A program made the translations under genes and the position numbers. From Rhizobium sp. P32RR-XVIII (lineage in GTDB: Bacteria > Pseudomonadota > Alphaproteobacteria > Rhizobiales > Rhizobiaceae): a stretch of 64,000 nt of DNA. The notes under the pieces were generated by a model, which made no database searches, was not told the origin of the DNA, and saw nothing but the letters and a program-made list of their open reading frames with translations. The DNA lies in the NCBI RefSeq assembly GCF_012641395.1, contig NZ_JABAIH010000004.1, forward strand, positions 434,001-498,000, in the 5' to 3' direction. Of the stretch, positions 62,267 through 64,000 are shown in pieces (position 1 is the first letter of the stretch; the number at the start of each line of letters is the position of its first letter).

Positions 62267-63883
62267 ATGCCTGCATCCATCACGCTTTCCAATCTATCGT
62301 GGTCCACGCCTGACGGCCGGCCACTTTTCTCAAATCTCGATCTGAGTTTCGGCACGGACCGCACAGGTCTGGTCGGCCGCAACGGCGTTGGCAAGACCAC
62401 GCTCCTCAAGCTGATTTCCAGCGAACTCCAGCCTCAGTCCGGGGCGATCGCGCTCGGCGGCACGCTGGGCGTGCTGCGCCAGCACGTCCAGGTGGAAGCC
62501 GGCGAAACGATCGCCGATCTCTTCGGCGCGGCCGGAGCCCTGGCCGTTCTCCGCCGGGCCGAGGCTGGCACGGCGACAGTCGAGGAGCTGGCATCGGCGG
62601 ACTGGACGCTGGAGACACGCATCGCTGCTGCTCTCGATCGCGCCGGACTCGATGCACAACCGGAGACGAGCCTTGCCGCGCTGTCTGGCGGGCAGCACAC
62701 GCGGGCCGGGCTTGCCGCGCTCATCTTTGCCGAGCCCGATTTTCTGATACTGGACGAGCCGACCAACAATCTCGATCGTGACGGGCGGCGGGCGGTGATC
62801 GATCTGCTCGCAGACTGGCAGAAAGGCGCCATTGTCATCAGCCACGACCGGGAACTGCTCGAAACCGTGGATGCGATCGTTGAGTTGACCACGTTGGGCG
62901 CTACCCGTTACGGCGGTAATTGGAGCCAATATCAGGAGCGCAAGGCGCTCGAACTGGCGGCTACGCAACACGACCTTGCCGACGCCGAGAAGCGCCTGGC
63001 CGAGGTTGCCCGGAGCGCGCAGGCGACAGTCGAACGGCAGGCACGAAGAGATCGCGCCGGCAGGAAGAAGGCCGCCAGGGGCGACATGCCGCGTATCGTC
63101 GCCGGCGGATTGAAGCAGCGCGGTGAAGGCACGAGTGGCGACAATGCGCGGCTTGCCGAACGCCGGCGTGCTCAGGCATTGGAAGAGGCAGCCTCAGCGC
63201 GCGCGAAGATCGAAGTCCTGCAGCCCTTATCGGTCAAGCTTCCGCCGACCGGACTGCCGGCCAACAAGGTCGTCCTGAAGATGGACTCGGTGACCGCGGG
63301 CTACCGGTCTGGCCAGCCGATCCTCAGCAATCTGTCCTTCGATATCACCGGGCCGGAGCGCATTGCCGTCACCGGCCCCAACGGCTCGGGCAAGACGACG
63401 TTGCTGGCGCTTGTCATCGGAGAATTGGAGCCTTGGACTGGCAGGGTCTCAGTGATGACGAGGTTCGCGATGCTCGACCAGCGGGTGAGCCTCCTTGATC
63501 CATCGATGTCGATCCGCGACAGCTTCCTGCGGATAAACCCGCAAGCGGCTGAAAACGCCTGCCGGGCCGCACTCGCCCGCTTCATGTTCCGGGCCGATGC
63601 GGCGCTCCAGACGGTATCGACGCTGAGCGGCGGCCAGTTGTTGCGTGCGGGACTGGCCTGCGTCCTCGGCGGACCGAACCCGCCTTCGCTGCTGATCCTC
63701 GACGAGCCGACAAACCATCTCGACATCGACTCGATCGCTGCCGTCGAGAGCGGGCTGCGTGCCTATGACGGTGCATTGCTGGCTGTCAGCCACGATGAAG
63801 TGTTTCTGGACGGGATCGGGATATCGCGCAGGCTGGAATTGCCTTTGCTGTCACAAGGCATCGAGGGAGGCGAGACTTCATGA
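62267..63883 (+). CDS. ABC-F family ATPase
   Basis: 538-residue soluble protein with two ABC cassettes and no membrane domain. First cassette: GRNGVGKTTLLKL, LSGGQHTRAGLA, LDEPTNNLD. Linker region with Arg/Lys-rich helices (about residues 220-330). Second cassette: GPNGSGKTTLLAL, LSGGQLLRAGLA, LDEPTNHLD. ABC-F proteins act on ribosomes (translation factor or antibiotic protection). The start is MPASITLSN with GGGGAA upstream; earlier in-frame codons look noncoding. Confidence 0.93.
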   Translation: MPASITLSNLSWSTPDGRPLFSNLDLSFGTDRTGLVGRNGVGKTTLLKLISSELQPQSGAIALGGTLGVLRQHVQVEAGETIADLFGAAGALAVLRRAEAGTATVEELASADWTLETRIAAALDRAGLDAQPETSLAALSGGQHTRAGLAALIFAEPDFLILDEPTNNLDRDGRRAVIDLLADWQKGAIVISHDRELLETVDAIVELTTLGATRYGGNWSQYQERKALELAATQHDLADAEKRLAEVARSAQATVERQARRDRAGRKKAARGDMPRIVAGGLKQRGEGTSGDNARLAERRRAQALEEAASARAKIEVLQPLSVKLPPTGLPANKVVLKMDSVTAGYRSGQPILSNLSFDITGPERIAVTGPNGSGKTTLLALVIGELEPWTGRVSVMTRFAMLDQRVSLLDPSMSIRDSFLRINPQAAENACRAALARFMFRADAALQTVSTLSGGQLLRAGLACVLGGPNPPSLLILDEPTNHLDIDSIAAVESGLRAYDGALLAVSHDEVFLDGIGISRRLELPLLSQGIEGGETS

Positions 63884-63896
63884 CCGGCGCCGCCTG

Positions 63897-64000
63897 CTAC
63901 GGTCCATTCACCAGCTTGAGAATGAGTTGCTGGATATTGCCGCCTTGACCCATCTCGACGCGGTCGAAATCCCGGCCCTGCTGGCGCTGGTAGCCGGACA
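63897..64000 (-). CDS. C-terminal end of an unidentified gene (truncated)
   Basis: The last 34 codons or so of a minus-strand frame that enters from the right edge and ends in TAG. The visible end reads YQRQQGRDFDRVEMGQGG followed by NIQQLILKLVNGP. Converges on the ABC-F gene. Too short to identify; included because the frame stays open to the edge and its composition looks coding. Confidence 0.5.
   Translation of the reverse strand, partial: SGYQRQQGRDFDRVEMGQGGNIQQLILKLVNGP

Overview
The window looks like chromosomal DNA from a member of the Rhizobiaceae (Rhizobium/Agrobacterium/Ensifer-like alphaproteobacterium). The clues are high GC content, a circularly permuted alphaproteobacterial tmRNA whose tag reads ANDNNAKEYALAA, an alphaproteobacterial SspB, DUF4169 and RHH_4 small proteins, and a housekeeping string sspB / thyA / folA / hflK-hflC-DUF2065-degP / serB / miaA / herA-like / ilvI-ilvH that I recall as typical of this family.

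Layout. 1-5 kb: the end of an RND efflux operon (truncated adaptor plus pump) and an OmpA-like lipoprotein. 5-13 kb: accessory metabolism and regulation (Tat-exported sulfatase, DUF2000/AraC pair, AbrB-type membrane protein, LysR next to an aldo/keto reductase, FAD-dependent D-2-hydroxyacid dehydrogenase). 13-19.6 kb: a giant AsmA-like protein, two small regulators or unknowns, sspB, the tmRNA gene ssrA and thyA. 19.7-22 kb: a methyltransferase and an ECF sigma factor that appears to drive itself and a DUF4142-cupredoxin operon. 22-39.7 kb: the main accessory locus, for D-apiose catabolism. 39.8-44.5 kb: a LolD/FtsX-type ABC exporter with a CrtC/AttH-like secreted protein, and two small genes. 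44.6-56.4 kb: the core block folA-hflK-hflC-DUF2065-degP, a BrnTA toxin-antitoxin module, serB/miaA, a HerA-like ATPase and ilvIH with a peptide attenuator. 56.5-64 kb: aldo/keto reductase, LysE exporter, a cobalt-type nitrile hydratase operon, an ECF/anti-sigma/secreted-repeat operon, and an ABC-F protein.

The most interesting region is 22-39.7 kb. Genes at 28-39 kb match the published RuBisCO-like (transcarboxylase) route for D-apiose: ApdG oxidises apiose to the lactone, ApnL opens it to D-apionate, ApnO makes 3-oxo-isoapionate, OiaK phosphorylates it, and the RuBisCO-like protein OiaX splits it to 3-phosphoglycerate and glycolate. A ribose-type ABC importer lies inside the same gene string and a divergent FadR-type GntR regulator sits at its head. 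Directly downstream is a second, maltose-type (CUT1) ABC importer operon that includes a signal-less glycoside hydrolase with an apiosidase-like (DUF4038-type) catalytic domain. The same 13-bp element, CTGGTATRATGAG, lies upstream of oiaX, upstream of apnO and upstream of the CUT1 operon. I infer one regulon that imports free apiose by one transporter and apiose-containing glycosides by the other, with the sugar released inside the cell. Such an intracellular apiosidase module is, as far as I know, not described. Function is inferred from sequence only.
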